The notes below the pieces were generated by a model. The model was not told the DNA's origin and made no database searches. It saw only the letters and a program-made list of their open reading frames with translations. Shown here one piece after another: positions 17,904 through 26,631 of a stretch of 64,000 nt of DNA (the first letter of the stretch is position 1; the number at the start of each line of letters is the position of its first letter). The stretch covers positions 1 to 64,000 of the forward strand of contig NZ_VOBQ01000002.1 in assembly GCF_007833165.1 (NCBI RefSeq), read 5' to 3'. The stretch is from Caenimonas sedimenti (GTDB taxonomy: Bacteria; Pseudomonadota; Gammaproteobacteria; Burkholderiales; Burkholderiaceae_C). The position numbers and the translations under genes are program-made.

Positions 17904-18704
17904 ATGCAGACGATGCGCGACGCCAAGCCCGCCACCCAGATCGATTTCCGCGGCCGCACGGTGCTGGTCACCGGCGCGGCCGGCGGGCTGGGCCGGGCGT
18001 TTGCCGGCGCCTTCGCGGCGGCGGGTGCCGATGTGGTGTTGGCCGACATTGCGGCGGACGCCGTGCGCGAGGCGGCGCAAGACCTGGCCAGAGAGTTTCG
18101 CGAGCAGCGCATCAGCGGATTGGCGGTCGACGTCACACAGCAGGCCTCCTGCGACGCGCTGGCGCGGCAGGCCGCCGATCTCGCACCGGAGCGCAGCCGC
18201 ATCGACGTGCTGGTCAACAACGCAGCCATCTATGCGACGCTGACCCGCGCCGGTTTCCACGAATTGGACATCGATGAGTGGGACCGCGTGATGGCGGTCA
18301 ACCTCAAGGGCCCCTTCCTGATGGCACGTGCCGTGCGGCCTTGGATGCTGCAGGCCGGCGGGTCCATCGTGAACGTCGCCTCGGCCACCGTATTGAGTGG
18401 AACGCCGCTCTGGGCCCACTACATCGCCAGCAAGGCCGGCGTGATCGGCCTCACTCGGTCGATGGCGAACGAGTTGGGGCCGCACGGCATCACCGTCAAC
18501 GCGCTGGCGCCCGGCATCACCTTGACCGGGGCCAGCCTGGGCCTGCTGCCCGACGCCGCCGGCTACGGCGCCACGCGCGGCGCGATCCGCCGCGCGGCGA
18601 ACGCCGACGACATCGTCGGCGCCGCGCTCTACCTGGCATCGCCCCTGGCCGCCTTCATGACCGGGCAGACCCTGGTGGTCGACGGCGGCAAGCAATTCAT
18701 CTGA
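17904..18704 (+). CDS. SDR-family dehydrogenase of the aryl-phosphate cluster
   Basis: A 266-residue classical SDR: cofactor loop TGAAGGLG (23-30), NNAA at 106, Ser160, and catalytic Tyr173-x-x-x-Lys177 in HYIASK. It starts at the base after the preceding stop codon. In this operon the natural role is NAD(P)-dependent oxidation of the alcohol made by the Rieske oxygenase to an aldehyde, with the aldehyde dehydrogenase two genes on completing the route to an acid. The sequence alone cannot exclude action on another alcohol or on a ring cis-diol. Confidence 0.85.
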   Translation: MQTMRDAKPATQIDFRGRTVLVTGAAGGLGRAFAGAFAAAGADVVLADIAADAVREAAQDLAREFREQRISGLAVDVTQQASCDALARQAADLAPERSRIDVLVNNAAIYATLTRAGFHELDIDEWDRVMAVNLKGPFLMARAVRPWMLQAGGSIVNVASATVLSGTPLWAHYIASKAGVIGLTRSMANELGPHGITVNALAPGITLTGASLGLLPDAAGYGATRGAIRRAANADDIVGAALYLASPLAAFMTGQTLVVDGGKQFI

Positions 18705-18731
18705 ACGAAGACACCACCGGAGAAGGTTTCC

Positions 18732-19847
18732 ATGATCGAGACGCAAGTCGACCGCTTCCTGCGCAACTGCTGGTACGTCGCTGGGTGGGAAGACGAAGTG
18801 CCGGCCGAAGGCCTGTTCGAGCGCACGCTCCTGAATGAATCCGTGTTGTTCTACCGTGCCTCCGGCGGCCGGGTGGTGGCGCTGGAGAACCGCTGCTGCC
18901 ATCGCGGCGCGCCGCTGCACCTGGGCCGCAGGGAAGGCGACTGCGTGCGTTGCCTCTATCACGGGCTGATGTTCAACCCGGAGGGGCGCTGCGTCGAGAT
19001 CCCGGGGCAGGACCACATCCCGGCGAGCGCCTGCGTGCGCACCTACCCCGTCGTGGCGAAGGATGAACTGTTGTGGATCTGGATGGGCGATCCTGCGCTC
19101 GCCGACGAAAGCAAGATCATCCGCTTCTGGTGGCACACCGACCCGGCCTGGCGCAAGAAGCGCGAGTACCTGCACTACCAGGCGCCGTACACCCTGATCG
19201 TCGACAACCTGCTGGACTTCTCGCACCTGACCTACGTGCACAGCAACACGATCGGCACGCCCAGCAACGCCACCACGCGCGCCCAGGTCGAACCGATCGA
19301 AGGCGGGTTGCGCGTCACGCGCCGCTACCACAACGACCAGATCCAGGCGAACCGCCGCAGCATCGCGACCTTCGACGGCCCGGCCGACCGCTGGCAGATC
19401 TACGACTGGTACGCCCCCTCGTTCCTGAGTCTCTACACCGGCTCGGCACCGGCCGGCACCGGCGCCCACGAAGGCCACCTGGTGCCCGAAGCCATGCAGT
19501 ACCGCCATTGCTCGGTGCAGACGCCCGAGACGGCGAGCACCACCCACTACTGGTTCTCGCACGCCGCCAACTTCGGCCTGGAGACCTCGGAGGTGATCGA
19601 TGTGGTGTTCGACGGCGTGCTGCGCGCCTTCAAGGAGGACAAGACCATCATCGAAGCGCAGCAGCAGGCGCTGCTGAAAGGCCGGCCGTTCCAGACCGTG
19701 GGCATCGGCCACGACGGGGCGCTGGTGCAGGCCAGGCGGCTGATCCAGCGCCAGCTGGACGAGGAGGACCGCGCCGTCCAGTCGGCGGCGCAGGCGACGC
19801 CAGCCGCAGCGGCTTCACGCCGCATCGCGCTGGTGCCGGCCAAGTGA
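18732..19847 (+). CDS. VanA-type Rieske non-heme iron oxygenase
   Basis: A 371-residue terminal oxygenase. The Rieske 2Fe-2S ligands are Cys55-x-His57 (CCHRGAPLHLG) and Cys74-x-x-His77 (CLYHG). The mononuclear iron site shows DNLLDFSHLTYVH with Asp162, His165 and His170. The layout is that of single-subunit enzymes such as vanillate O-demethylase (VanA), p-toluenesulfonate methyl-monooxygenase (TsaM) and dicamba demethylase, which hydroxylate a methyl or methoxy group on an aromatic ring that also carries an anionic group. A phosphorylated alkyl- or methoxyphenol would have that shape. No ferredoxin reductase gene (VanB type) is near, so the electron partner is encoded elsewhere. Its TGA overlaps the next GTG. 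Confidence 0.88.
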   Translation: MIETQVDRFLRNCWYVAGWEDEVPAEGLFERTLLNESVLFYRASGGRVVALENRCCHRGAPLHLGRREGDCVRCLYHGLMFNPEGRCVEIPGQDHIPASACVRTYPVVAKDELLWIWMGDPALADESKIIRFWWHTDPAWRKKREYLHYQAPYTLIVDNLLDFSHLTYVHSNTIGTPSNATTRAQVEPIEGGLRVTRRYHNDQIQANRRSIATFDGPADRWQIYDWYAPSFLSLYTGSAPAGTGAHEGHLVPEAMQYRHCSVQTPETASTTHYWFSHAANFGLETSEVIDVVFDGVLRAFKEDKTIIEAQQQALLKGRPFQTVGIGHDGALVQARRLIQRQLDEEDRAVQSAAQATPAAAASRRIALVPAK

Positions 19848-21352
19848 ACGCGCGCGCGGAGGTGGGCGCCACCGAACCCCTGCCTGCGCCCTACGCGGTG
19901 CCGCTGCTGCATATCGCTGGCCGTTGGCGCGCGGGGCGGCACGAGCGGCGGCACACCGTGTTCGATCCTTCCTGCGGCCAGCCGATCGGCGAACTGGGCC
20001 TGGCGAACGGCGCCGACATCGACGAAGCGCTGGCCGCCGCCGAAAGCGGCTTCGCGGCCTGGCGCCAGGTACCGGCTTTCAAGCGGGGCGAGGCGCTGCT
20101 GGCCGCGGCGCGGCGCTTGCAACAGCGCGGCGAAGAGATCGCAACGCTGCTGACGCGCGAGCAGGGCAAGCCGCTGGCCGAGGCACGCAGCGAGATCGCC
20201 GGCACCGTGCAGGTGATCCAGTGGTACGCCGAGGAGTCGCGGCGCAGCTACGGCCGCATCATCCCGCCGCGCGTGCCGGGCAGCGCCCTGCAGGTGCTGC
20301 GCGAGCCCGTGGGGCCGTGCGCGGCGTTCTCGCCCTGGAACTTCCCGTTGATGCTGTCGTCGCGCAAGATCGCAGGCGCGCTGGCGGCCGGCTGCAGTGT
20401 GGTGCTGAAGGCCGCCGAGGAAACGCCTGCCTCCGTGGCTGCAATGGTCGACTGCTTCCTGGCGAGCGGTTTGCCCGACGGTGCGCTGCAGTTGCTCTAT
20501 GGCGTGCCGGAGGAGGTCTCGCGCCGCTTGCTGGGCTCACCCATCATCCGCAAGCTGAGCTTCACGGGCTCGGTGCCGGTCGGGCGCGAACTGGCCCGGC
20601 TCGCGGCGGACCAGTTGCAGCGCGTGACGCTGGAACTTGGTGGCCACGCACCGGTTCTGGTGTTCGCCGATGCCAACCTGGACGCGGCGGTCGTGCAACT
20701 GGCAGGCGCCAAGTTCCGCAACGCCGGGCAGATCTGCGCCGCACCCACGCGCTTCCTGGTGGAGCGCAGCGTGCACGATGCCTTCCTGGAACGGATGGCA
20801 GCCGCGTGCGAGCAGCTCCGCCTGGGTCCGGGCCTGGCCCCCGGCTCCACGCTCGGTCCGCTGGCCAGTGCGCGGCGGCAGGCGGCGATGCAGCCGCTGG
20901 TCGATGACGCGTTGGCGAACGGCGCGCGGCTGGTCGTGGGCGGCACGCGCCCCGAGGGCCAAGGCTTCTTCTACCGGCCGACGCTGCTGGCCGACGTGCC
21001 GACCCAAGCGCGGGCCATGGGCACCGAGCCGTTCGGCCCTTTGGTGCTCACGCGGCCGTTCGACACCGAGGCCGAGGCCATCGCCGTGGCCAACGGCACG
21101 CGCATGGGGCTGGCCGCCTATCTCTACACCGATTCGGCCAGCCGCCAGGCGCGCCTGGTGCCGGCGCTGCGCACGGGCATGGTCGCGATCAACCATGCCT
21201 CGGTGTCGTCGCCCGAAGCGCCCTTCGGGGGCGTGGGCGATTCGGGCTACGGCAGCGAGTGCGGGGTCGAGGGACTCGACGCCTACCTGCAACCCAAATT
21301 CGTCCACCAGTTCCCGGCTTTCGACGGAACGCCGCCACGCATCTCGCCATGA
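19844..21352 (+). CDS. NAD(P)-dependent aldehyde dehydrogenase
   Basis: A 502-residue enzyme of the succinate-semialdehyde/benzaldehyde dehydrogenase type. Key residues: Asn166 (SPWNF), Lys189 (VVLKAAEETP), general base Glu264 (LELGGH) and nucleophile Cys298 (NAGQICAAPTR). The start is a GTG overlapping the Rieske TGA as GTGA, and the end overlaps the ATG of the HAD gene as ATGA, so the three are translationally coupled. In context it should oxidise the aromatic aldehyde formed by the Rieske oxygenase and SDR to the acid. Confidence 0.88.
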   Translation: MNARAEVGATEPLPAPYAVPLLHIAGRWRAGRHERRHTVFDPSCGQPIGELGLANGADIDEALAAAESGFAAWRQVPAFKRGEALLAAARRLQQRGEEIATLLTREQGKPLAEARSEIAGTVQVIQWYAEESRRSYGRIIPPRVPGSALQVLREPVGPCAAFSPWNFPLMLSSRKIAGALAAGCSVVLKAAEETPASVAAMVDCFLASGLPDGALQLLYGVPEEVSRRLLGSPIIRKLSFTGSVPVGRELARLAADQLQRVTLELGGHAPVLVFADANLDAAVVQLAGAKFRNAGQICAAPTRFLVERSVHDAFLERMAAACEQLRLGPGLAPGSTLGPLASARRQAAMQPLVDDALANGARLVVGGTRPEGQGFFYRPTLLADVPTQARAMGTEPFGPLVLTRPFDTEAEAIAVANGTRMGLAAYLYTDSASRQARLVPALRTGMVAINHASVSSPEAPFGGVGDSGYGSECGVEGLDAYLQPKFVHQFPAFDGTPPRISP

Positions 21353-22056
21353 ACACTGCTCCCACACCGACCGCGCAGGCACTGGTGCTCGACTACGGCG
21401 GCGTCATCTGCCTCACCGCGTTCGAGCGGCTGCCGCTGATCGAGCGCAAGCTCGACCTGAAGCCCGGCAGCATCGCCTGGCGCGGCCCTTTCGACCCGGC
21501 CGGCGACGACCTGTGGCGCGACATGCTGGCCGATCGCATCAGCGAGCGGGAGTACTGGCAGCGGCGCGCCGCCGAAGTCGGCCGCCTGGTCGGCCAGGAG
21601 TGGACCGAAGCGCGCATGCTGATGCAGCAGGGGCAGGATGACCGGCCCGAGGCAACGACCCGGCCCGAAGCCATGGCGGCCGTGCAGGCCGTGCGCGCGG
21701 CCGGGCGCCGCGTTGGCGTGCTGTCGAACGAAATGGACCTGTTCAACGGCCCCGAATTCCGCACCAGGCTGCCGATCATGGGCCTGATGCACACCATCGT
21801 CGACGCCACCTATACGGGCATCCTGAAGCCCGATGCGCGCGCCTACCGGGCCGTGGCCGAGGCGCTGGACGTGCCGCTGGCGCAGTGCCTGATGGTGGAC
21901 GACCAGCCACGCAACATCGAGGGCGCGCGCCAGGCGGGGATGCAGGTGGAGTGGTTCGACGTCACCCGGCCGGCCGAGACGTATGCCCGGGTGCTCGAGC
22001 GCCTGGGAGTGGATGCGCGGTTGCTGCAGCCGGGGCAGGAACGTGTGGTCTCGTGA
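21349..22056 (+). CDS. HAD-family phosphatase, last gene of the aryl-phosphate operon
   Basis: A 235-residue HAD-IA protein. Motif I is Asp15-Tyr-Gly-Gly-Val, motif II Ser126 (VLSNEMD), motif III Lys160 (ILKPDARAY) and motif IV Asp184-Asp185 (MVDDQPRNI). The second Asp of the usual DxD motif I is Gly, as in the DxGxV form of YihX-type sugar-phosphate phosphatases, which are active. The start is ATG at 21349, overlapping the aldehyde dehydrogenase stop. As the final gene of an operon that begins with a phosphoryl-transfer pair, it is the natural candidate to remove the phosphate again; this is an inference. Confidence 0.82.
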   Translation: MNTAPTPTAQALVLDYGGVICLTAFERLPLIERKLDLKPGSIAWRGPFDPAGDDLWRDMLADRISEREYWQRRAAEVGRLVGQEWTEARMLMQQGQDDRPEATTRPEAMAAVQAVRAAGRRVGVLSNEMDLFNGPEFRTRLPIMGLMHTIVDATYTGILKPDARAYRAVAEALDVPLAQCLMVDDQPRNIEGARQAGMQVEWFDVTRPAETYARVLERLGVDARLLQPGQERVVS

Positions 22057-22071
22057 ACTTCGTGACGTAGC

Positions 22072-22431
22072 CTACCGTCGCAGCACCTTCTCCATCGCCT
22101 TGCCCTTGGCCAACTCGTCGACCAGCTTGTCCAGGTAGCGGATCTTCCGCATCAGCGGGTCCTCCACCTCCTCGACCCGGACGCCGCAGACCACGCCCTT
22201 GATCAACGACGTGTTCGGGTGCATGGCCGGTGCCTCGGCAAAGAACGTCTCGAAATCGGCGCCCTTGCCGATCTGCCGCTCCAGCTGCGCTTGGCTGTAC
22301 CCCGTCAGCCAGCGGATCACCTGGTCGACTTCATCCTTCGTCCGGTTCTTCCGCTCGGCCTTCTGGACGTACAGCGGGTAGACCTTCGCAAAGGCCATTC
22401 CGAAGATCCGGTGCCTGGTGGCGTGTGGCAT
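22072..22431 (-). CDS. DUF2200 family protein
   Basis: A 119-residue cytoplasmic protein that I recognise as DUF2200: [20 protein letters not shown], then [44 protein letters not shown] and [16 protein letters not shown] follow in the family's order. The function is unknown; a relation to nucleotide or stress functions has not been shown. The start is ATG at 22431 ([12 protein letters not shown]); the open frame extends further but without family similarity. It converges on the HAD gene with 15 bases between. Confidence 0.82.
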   Translation of the reverse strand: MPHATRHRIFGMAFAKVYPLYVQKAERKNRTKDEVDQVIRWLTGYSQAQLERQIGKGADFETFFAEAPAMHPNTSLIKGVVCGVRVEEVEDPLMRKIRYLDKLVDELAKGKAMEKVLRR

Positions 22432-22571
22432 CGAGCGGAATATGCCAGAACGGCGGACCGCGTTGGCGTCCGCGTGGATGAGCTGGCCCGGGTTCGTGAC
22501 CAATCGTTGCAATCGCGATCCTTGTGCGGATTTGCGCAGAGATCGCGATGCGCTTGCCCTATGCTCGCGGC

Positions 22572-22964
22572 ATGCGCTTCCCGAAGTTCATGAGGCGAAC
22601 CGAGCCACCGTCCACCTCCGCCGGCAGTGGATTCGACCCGAATACCACCAGCCACTACCAGGTGAAACTGCGCCGGGCGCCGGTGTGGTTCTGCTCCTTC
22701 CTGGCCGGCAACAGCCGGGAGCAACGCCGGTTTCGCGACGAACTCGTGACGATCAAGGGCGCGTGGCCGCTGCTGATGAAGCAGCGCCGCGGTGGCACCT
22801 GGACGCCGGAGGAAAAGCAGGAGCTGAAGACGATGGTGCGTTCGGCTTCCTCCGTCAGCCCTTACCTCTTCATCTGGGCGGTGCCCGGATCGATGGTGCT
22901 GCTGCCCTTCCTGGCCTGGTATCTCGATACCCGGCGCAAGCAGCAGCGCCACGAGGTGGGCTGA
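22572..22964 (+). CDS. Small protein with C-terminal membrane segment, LETM1-like ending
   Basis: A 130-residue protein. The N-terminal 90 residues are basic and soluble ([20 protein letters not shown]). The last 40 carry one membrane helix ([20 protein letters not shown]) followed by [10 protein letters not shown]. The P-G-S-x-x-x-LLP pattern recalls short bacterial LETM1-like proteins, but the match is too brief to claim function. The start is ATG at 22572; another ATG lies at 22524. Confidence 0.55.
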   Translation: MRFPKFMRRTEPPSTSAGSGFDPNTTSHYQVKLRRAPVWFCSFLAGNSREQRRFRDELVTIKGAWPLLMKQRRGGTWTPEEKQELKTMVRSASSVSPYLFIWAVPGSMVLLPFLAWYLDTRRKQQRHEVG

Positions 22965-23099
22965 CGCGCGGCCGCGGCCAAAGCGTGTTTTAAAGCACGC
23001 TGCTGTAAGCCGCCAACCGCATGCGATGCGCGGCCAAGGTAAACCTCGGTAAAGCCTTGGTCGTGATGGCCTGGTTGTCCGCGCGCCGCGCCAACAATG

Positions 23100-23182
23100 G
23101 AGCCACGCCACCCACGTGACGGGTGGCGCGTGTGAATCGAGTGAAACGCTGGAAGAGCCGGGCTTGCCCGGCTGCTTCTTTT
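23100..23182 (+). ncRNA. Possible small RNA ending in a Rho-independent terminator
   Basis: The 236-base gap between convergent genes holds two hairpins in tandem: an 8-bp stem at 23106-23128 (CGCCACCC with GGGTGGCG) and a second 8-bp stem at 23156-23173 (AGCCGGGC with GCCCGGCT) followed by GCTTCTTTT. A loose promoter (TTGTCC, then AACAAT) lies just upstream. It may be a short RNA, or merely the terminator of the gene ending at 22964. Confidence 0.3.
23156..23182 (+). terminator. Rho-independent terminator
   Basis: AGCCGGGC-TT-GCCCGGCT forms a stable 8-bp stem followed by a T-rich run (TTCTTTT). It is oriented to stop plus-strand transcription and lies 18 bases before the end of the convergent hydrolase gene. 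Confidence 0.6.
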
Positions 23183-23200
23183 GATGACCTGGTTTTCCCG

Positions 23201-24559
23201 TCACTGCCCCGGTGCGGGCACGCGCTGCTGCAGCGCCGGCAAGGCCTTCTCGTAGTCCATCCCGTTCTGGCCGGCGGTCAGCGGCTGCTGAACACGCTCG
23301 TCCAGCCATCTCTGGAGGCTGTTGCGCTCATTCTCGTGGTTGAGGGGATCATGCGTGCGCCCTGGAACGATCACGACGGTCAACGCCGATGGATTCGCGG
23401 CGAACCGGGGCGTGAACGTCACCTGCGACACGTGGGTCGCGCCCGCGGTCACCACCCACGGGTCGTTTTCCTCCAGGGACTGCCACATGGGCAAGCTGGT
23501 GTTCCAGCGCCAGGTGTGGGCGTAGTGCGGTTGCAGGCCCTGCTTGACGCAGGCGCCGCCCACCACCTGCGCGTCGGTGAAGTGCATCGCGTAGATGGCG
23601 CGGCAGCCTTCGCTGTGCCCGCTGACGATGATGGGCAGGCGCGTGCGCTGCTTCAGCCAGGCGATCACTGCCTGGATGTCCTGGCCGCGCGCCGCCAGCC
23701 GGGCCGGGTTGATCGCCTGGAACGTGCCTTCGGCGGAGCGCTCGCCGGCCATGCGGAGCATCTCCTCGCCGCTCGCGCCCGGGCAGCCTGACTTGTTGCC
23801 CTCGCGCCCGAGGAAGTCCGGCGTGATGACCGCGAACCCCCAGCGGTAGAAGTGCTGGGCCACCGTGGTCTCCCAGCCCCATTGGCCGCCGCAGCCGTGG
23901 TTGTAGATCACCACGCCGCGCAGCGAGCCCCGCGGCAACTGGTCCAGCAAGGTCTCGAACTTTTCGGGATACACCGCGCCGAACAGCGGCATGAAGAAGG
24001 TACTGCGCCGCAGGGCCGTCGCGGCATGCCGGGCGTGATAGGCGGGCGCGTCCTTCCAGCGGGGGGCGCCAGGCTGCGCGAGCAACGGAACCGGGCCTGA
24101 CGGCGCCGGCGGGGCGGTCGCTGGTGCGGCGGCGGATGCCGCAACGGCGATCGTCGCTGCCACTGTGCATTCGCGAAAGCGCTGCGAGCCATCGGTCGAG
24201 GTCTGCGTCATGGTTCCCGCGATCCGCTGCCCATCTGCGCGAAGTGCCACCTGCCCGGCCCACCCGCCCTGGCGCCCGCTGGCCGCCTTCCACGTGCCCT
24301 GCACGCGAAATGCCGTGCCCTGGGCGTCGGACCAGCCCGCCCGGCCGGTCTCCTCGTAGGTGTCATCGCCGCGAGTCCAGGTGAGGGTCGCACGCTCCAG
24401 GCGCATGGAGACGGGCGCTCGCCAGCCCGCCTGGGTGGGTTGGGTGATCAGCGGGCCGCAGGCCAACTCGCCCTGATAGACGCCCTCGGCGGCCTGCGAC
24501 CAAGCCGTCGCCGTGATGAATGATGCCGCGCAAGCGGCTGCCAGTCGAAAAGCAAGCAC
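23201..24559 (-). CDS. Exported alpha/beta hydrolase (dienelactone-hydrolase-like)
   Basis: A 452-residue protein. After a signal peptide (VLAFRLAAACAASFITATAW) comes a region of about 110 residues with a predicted beta-sandwich character, an Ala/Pro linker near residue 140-165, and an alpha/beta hydrolase domain with oxyanion stretch VVIYNHGCGG, nucleophile elbow GHSEG and a late catalytic His in PGRTHDP. It probably hydrolyses an ester outside the cytoplasm; the substrate is unknown. I place the start at the GTG at 24559 because AGGAG lies 8 bases before it; an ATG at 24637 gives a worse N-terminus. Confidence 0.72.
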   Translation of the reverse strand: MLAFRLAAACAASFITATAWSQAAEGVYQGELACGPLITQPTQAGWRAPVSMRLERATLTWTRGDDTYEETGRAGWSDAQGTAFRVQGTWKAASGRQGGWAGQVALRADGQRIAGTMTQTSTDGSQRFRECTVAATIAVAASAAAPATAPPAPSGPVPLLAQPGAPRWKDAPAYHARHAATALRRSTFFMPLFGAVYPEKFETLLDQLPRGSLRGVVIYNHGCGGQWGWETTVAQHFYRWGFAVITPDFLGREGNKSGCPGASGEEMLRMAGERSAEGTFQAINPARLAARGQDIQAVIAWLKQRTRLPIIVSGHSEGCRAIYAMHFTDAQVVGGACVKQGLQPHYAHTWRWNTSLPMWQSLEENDPWVVTAGATHVSQVTFTPRFAANPSALTVVIVPGRTHDPLNHENERNSLQRWLDERVQQPLTAGQNGMDYEKALPALQQRVPAPGQ

Positions 24560-24620
24560 TCGATGGACTCCTCTCTTGAGGGATCGAGGATGCCACAGCG
24601 TGCGCTGCCCCTCGCCGCGC

Positions 24621-25457
24621 TCAGGCCCCGTTGCCATCCACGTAGCAGGTCGTCCGCTTCATGCAGTCGCGCAACTCGTTCGGGCGCTTGACGGCGCCGC
24701 TGCGCTCGTCGAACTCGGCCACCATCAAATCGAGCGCTCCCCGGCGTTCATGCTCCTCGACCGGGAGCCAGGGTGCGCCGATGGCGGCCCATTGCGCATC
24801 GGTCAGCAGGAGTTCGCCGGTCAGGAAGATCTGGCGACCTTGATCTCCCGCGGGAAAGGATGCTTCCAGCACCTGCCCGCAGTCACCCCGGCGACAGAGG
24901 CCGTGCGCCATTGCCTGGTCGAACACGAGGAGGTCGCCGGGTGCCAGCGGCAGCTCCACGCCGGCGTGCGGCATGACGAAATCCACTTCGGCGACTTCCA
25001 GCGCGAGAAGCCAGAACAGGCAGCGCGACCAGTGTCCCCGCACGTCGTTGTGGAAACCCGCGCCGCGGCATGCGAGGTAGTCGATGCGGGTGGTTGCTAT
25101 GGTCTGGTAGGCGGGGAGGTCGTCGCCCAGGACGCCCGTGCACTGCAACGCTCGCGACATGTGCCCCACCAGATCGTCCACGAGGGGCGCCGCCGCGGCC
25201 AGTTCCTCCCAGGTTGTGGCGGCGTAGTCGATGTCGGCGAAAGCTTCAACGTCGACGCGCGGATACCCCTCGGCCGCCAGGCTCGCGAGCGAGCCCGCGT
25301 CGAGAAAGTCAGTCCGCACCGCGTGCACGCGGCCATAGGGCGCGCGGGCGTCGAACGCGTGTGCGGGTTCGTCGCTGCGGACGGCGAAGGCGCGGAAAGG
25401 CGGTGGCACGCGGTACGCGTTGGCGGTGATGACGCGCGAGGCGGTGGCCGAAGGCAT
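24621..25457 (-). CDS. Putative 2-oxoglutarate/Fe(II)-type oxygenase, otherwise unknown
   Basis: A 278-residue cytoplasmic protein. It shows GFHNDVRGHW (a His-x-Asp pair) and, about 50 residues later, GDLLVFDQAMAHGL with a histidine. This is the iron-binding triad arrangement of jelly-roll dioxygenases, and the spacing is plausible. The call rests on that pattern only. The start is ATG at 25457; an ATG at 25511 is also open. It is divergent from the metallo-beta-lactamase gene with 65 bases between. Confidence 0.5.
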   Translation of the reverse strand: MPSATASRVITANAYRVPPPFRAFAVRSDEPAHAFDARAPYGRVHAVRTDFLDAGSLASLAAEGYPRVDVEAFADIDYAATTWEELAAAAPLVDDLVGHMSRALQCTGVLGDDLPAYQTIATTRIDYLACRGAGFHNDVRGHWSRCLFWLLALEVAEVDFVMPHAGVELPLAPGDLLVFDQAMAHGLCRRGDCGQVLEASFPAGDQGRQIFLTGELLLTDAQWAAIGAPWLPVEEHERRGALDLMVAEFDERSGAVKRPNELRDCMKRTTCYVDGNGA

Positions 25458-25522
25458 GGCGCTATTGTCCGCGCGGCCCAGGCGCTCCCCTCGCCGCCGG
25501 ATGGTGTCCAATACGAAGACGC

Positions 25523-26557
25523 ATGCTGCACACCGAACTCACCTACCCCTTCGCCACGCCCGAGCCCGGCACCTTCACCGAGGTCGCTCCCGGGGTGCAC
25601 TGGATCCGCCTGGGCCTGCCGTTCCGGCTCAACCACATCAACGTCTGGGGCCTGGCAGACGGCGACGGCTGGACGCTGGTGGACACCGGCATCAGCACCG
25701 AGGAAAGCCTGGCCAGCTGGGGCCAGTTGCTGCAGCAGGCGCCGCTGGACCAGCCGGTACGGCGCGTGATCGTGACGCACATGCACCCCGACCACATCGG
25801 CATGGCCGGCTGGTTCACGCGCAAGTTCGGCGTCCAGCTGTGGATCACCCGGCTGGAATACATGACGTGCCGCGTCGTCGCGGCGGACACCGGCCGCGAG
25901 GCGCCCGCGGAGGCGTTGCGGTTCTACGCCGAGGCCGGCTGGAGCCCCGCGTCCATCGACAAATACCGCGCGCGTTTCGGCGGCTTCGGCAAGCACATCC
26001 ACGCGTTGCCGGCCACGTACAAGCGGCTGGAGGACGGCGGCATGGTCCGCATCGGCGAGCACGACTGGGAAGTGGTGACCGGCAATGGCCACTCGCCCGA
26101 ACACGCGAGCCTGTATTGCCGCGACCTGAAGCTGCTGATCTCCGGCGACCAGGTGCTGCCGCGCATCTCGTCCAACGTGTCGGTGCAGCCGATGGAGCCG
26201 GAAGCGAACCCGATGGCCGACTGGCTGGCGTCGCTCGCCAAGCTGCGCGAGCGTGTTCCGGACGACGTGCTGGTGCTGCCCGCGCACGGTGGCTGCTTCC
26301 ACGGCTTGCATTTCAGGCTGCAGCAACTGCATGATGACCAGGTGGTCTCGCTGGACCGCTTGCGCGAGCGCCTGGCCGAGCCACGGCGGGTGATGGATGT
26401 CTTCGAATCGCTGTTCAAGCGGCCGATCACCGAGGCGGATGCGAGCCTGCTGGGGATGGCGACGGGGGAGAGCCTGGCTTGCCTGAACTACCTGGTGCAA
26501 AGCGGGGAAGCGACCCGGCGGGTCGAGAACGGCGTCGCCTGGTACCAGCGCGCCTGA
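25523..26557 (+). CDS. Metallo-beta-lactamase-fold hydrolase
   Basis: A 344-residue protein with the zinc motif His86-x-His88-x-Asp90-His91 (THMHPDH), a later VVTGNGHSPEH histidine, and SGDQVLPRI with the bridging Asp. It has an extra C-terminal winged-helix-like tail (residues about 265-344) as in LACTB2- and CzcO-neighbour MBL proteins. It hydrolyses an unknown thioester, ester or phosphoester. The start at 25523 (MLHTELTYPF) is the first ATG of the frame. Confidence 0.82.
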   Translation: MLHTELTYPFATPEPGTFTEVAPGVHWIRLGLPFRLNHINVWGLADGDGWTLVDTGISTEESLASWGQLLQQAPLDQPVRRVIVTHMHPDHIGMAGWFTRKFGVQLWITRLEYMTCRVVAADTGREAPAEALRFYAEAGWSPASIDKYRARFGGFGKHIHALPATYKRLEDGGMVRIGEHDWEVVTGNGHSPEHASLYCRDLKLLISGDQVLPRISSNVSVQPMEPEANPMADWLASLAKLRERVPDDVLVLPAHGGCFHGLHFRLQQLHDDQVVSLDRLRERLAEPRRVMDVFESLFKRPITEADASLLGMATGESLACLNYLVQSGEATRRVENGVAWYQRA

Positions 26558-26631
26558 GCTTGCCTCGCCCGGTGGAACACACGATCAGCACGGCACAGCT
26601 TTCGCCGCGTGGTTGCGATCGGCGGCGTCGA

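Noticed and set aside
15927..19712. A 1261-codon minus-strand frame across the aryl-phosphate operon
   Set aside because: It lies opposite six well-supported genes, and its translation is His/Arg/Gly-rich without motifs. This is typical of an antisense frame in GC-rich DNA.
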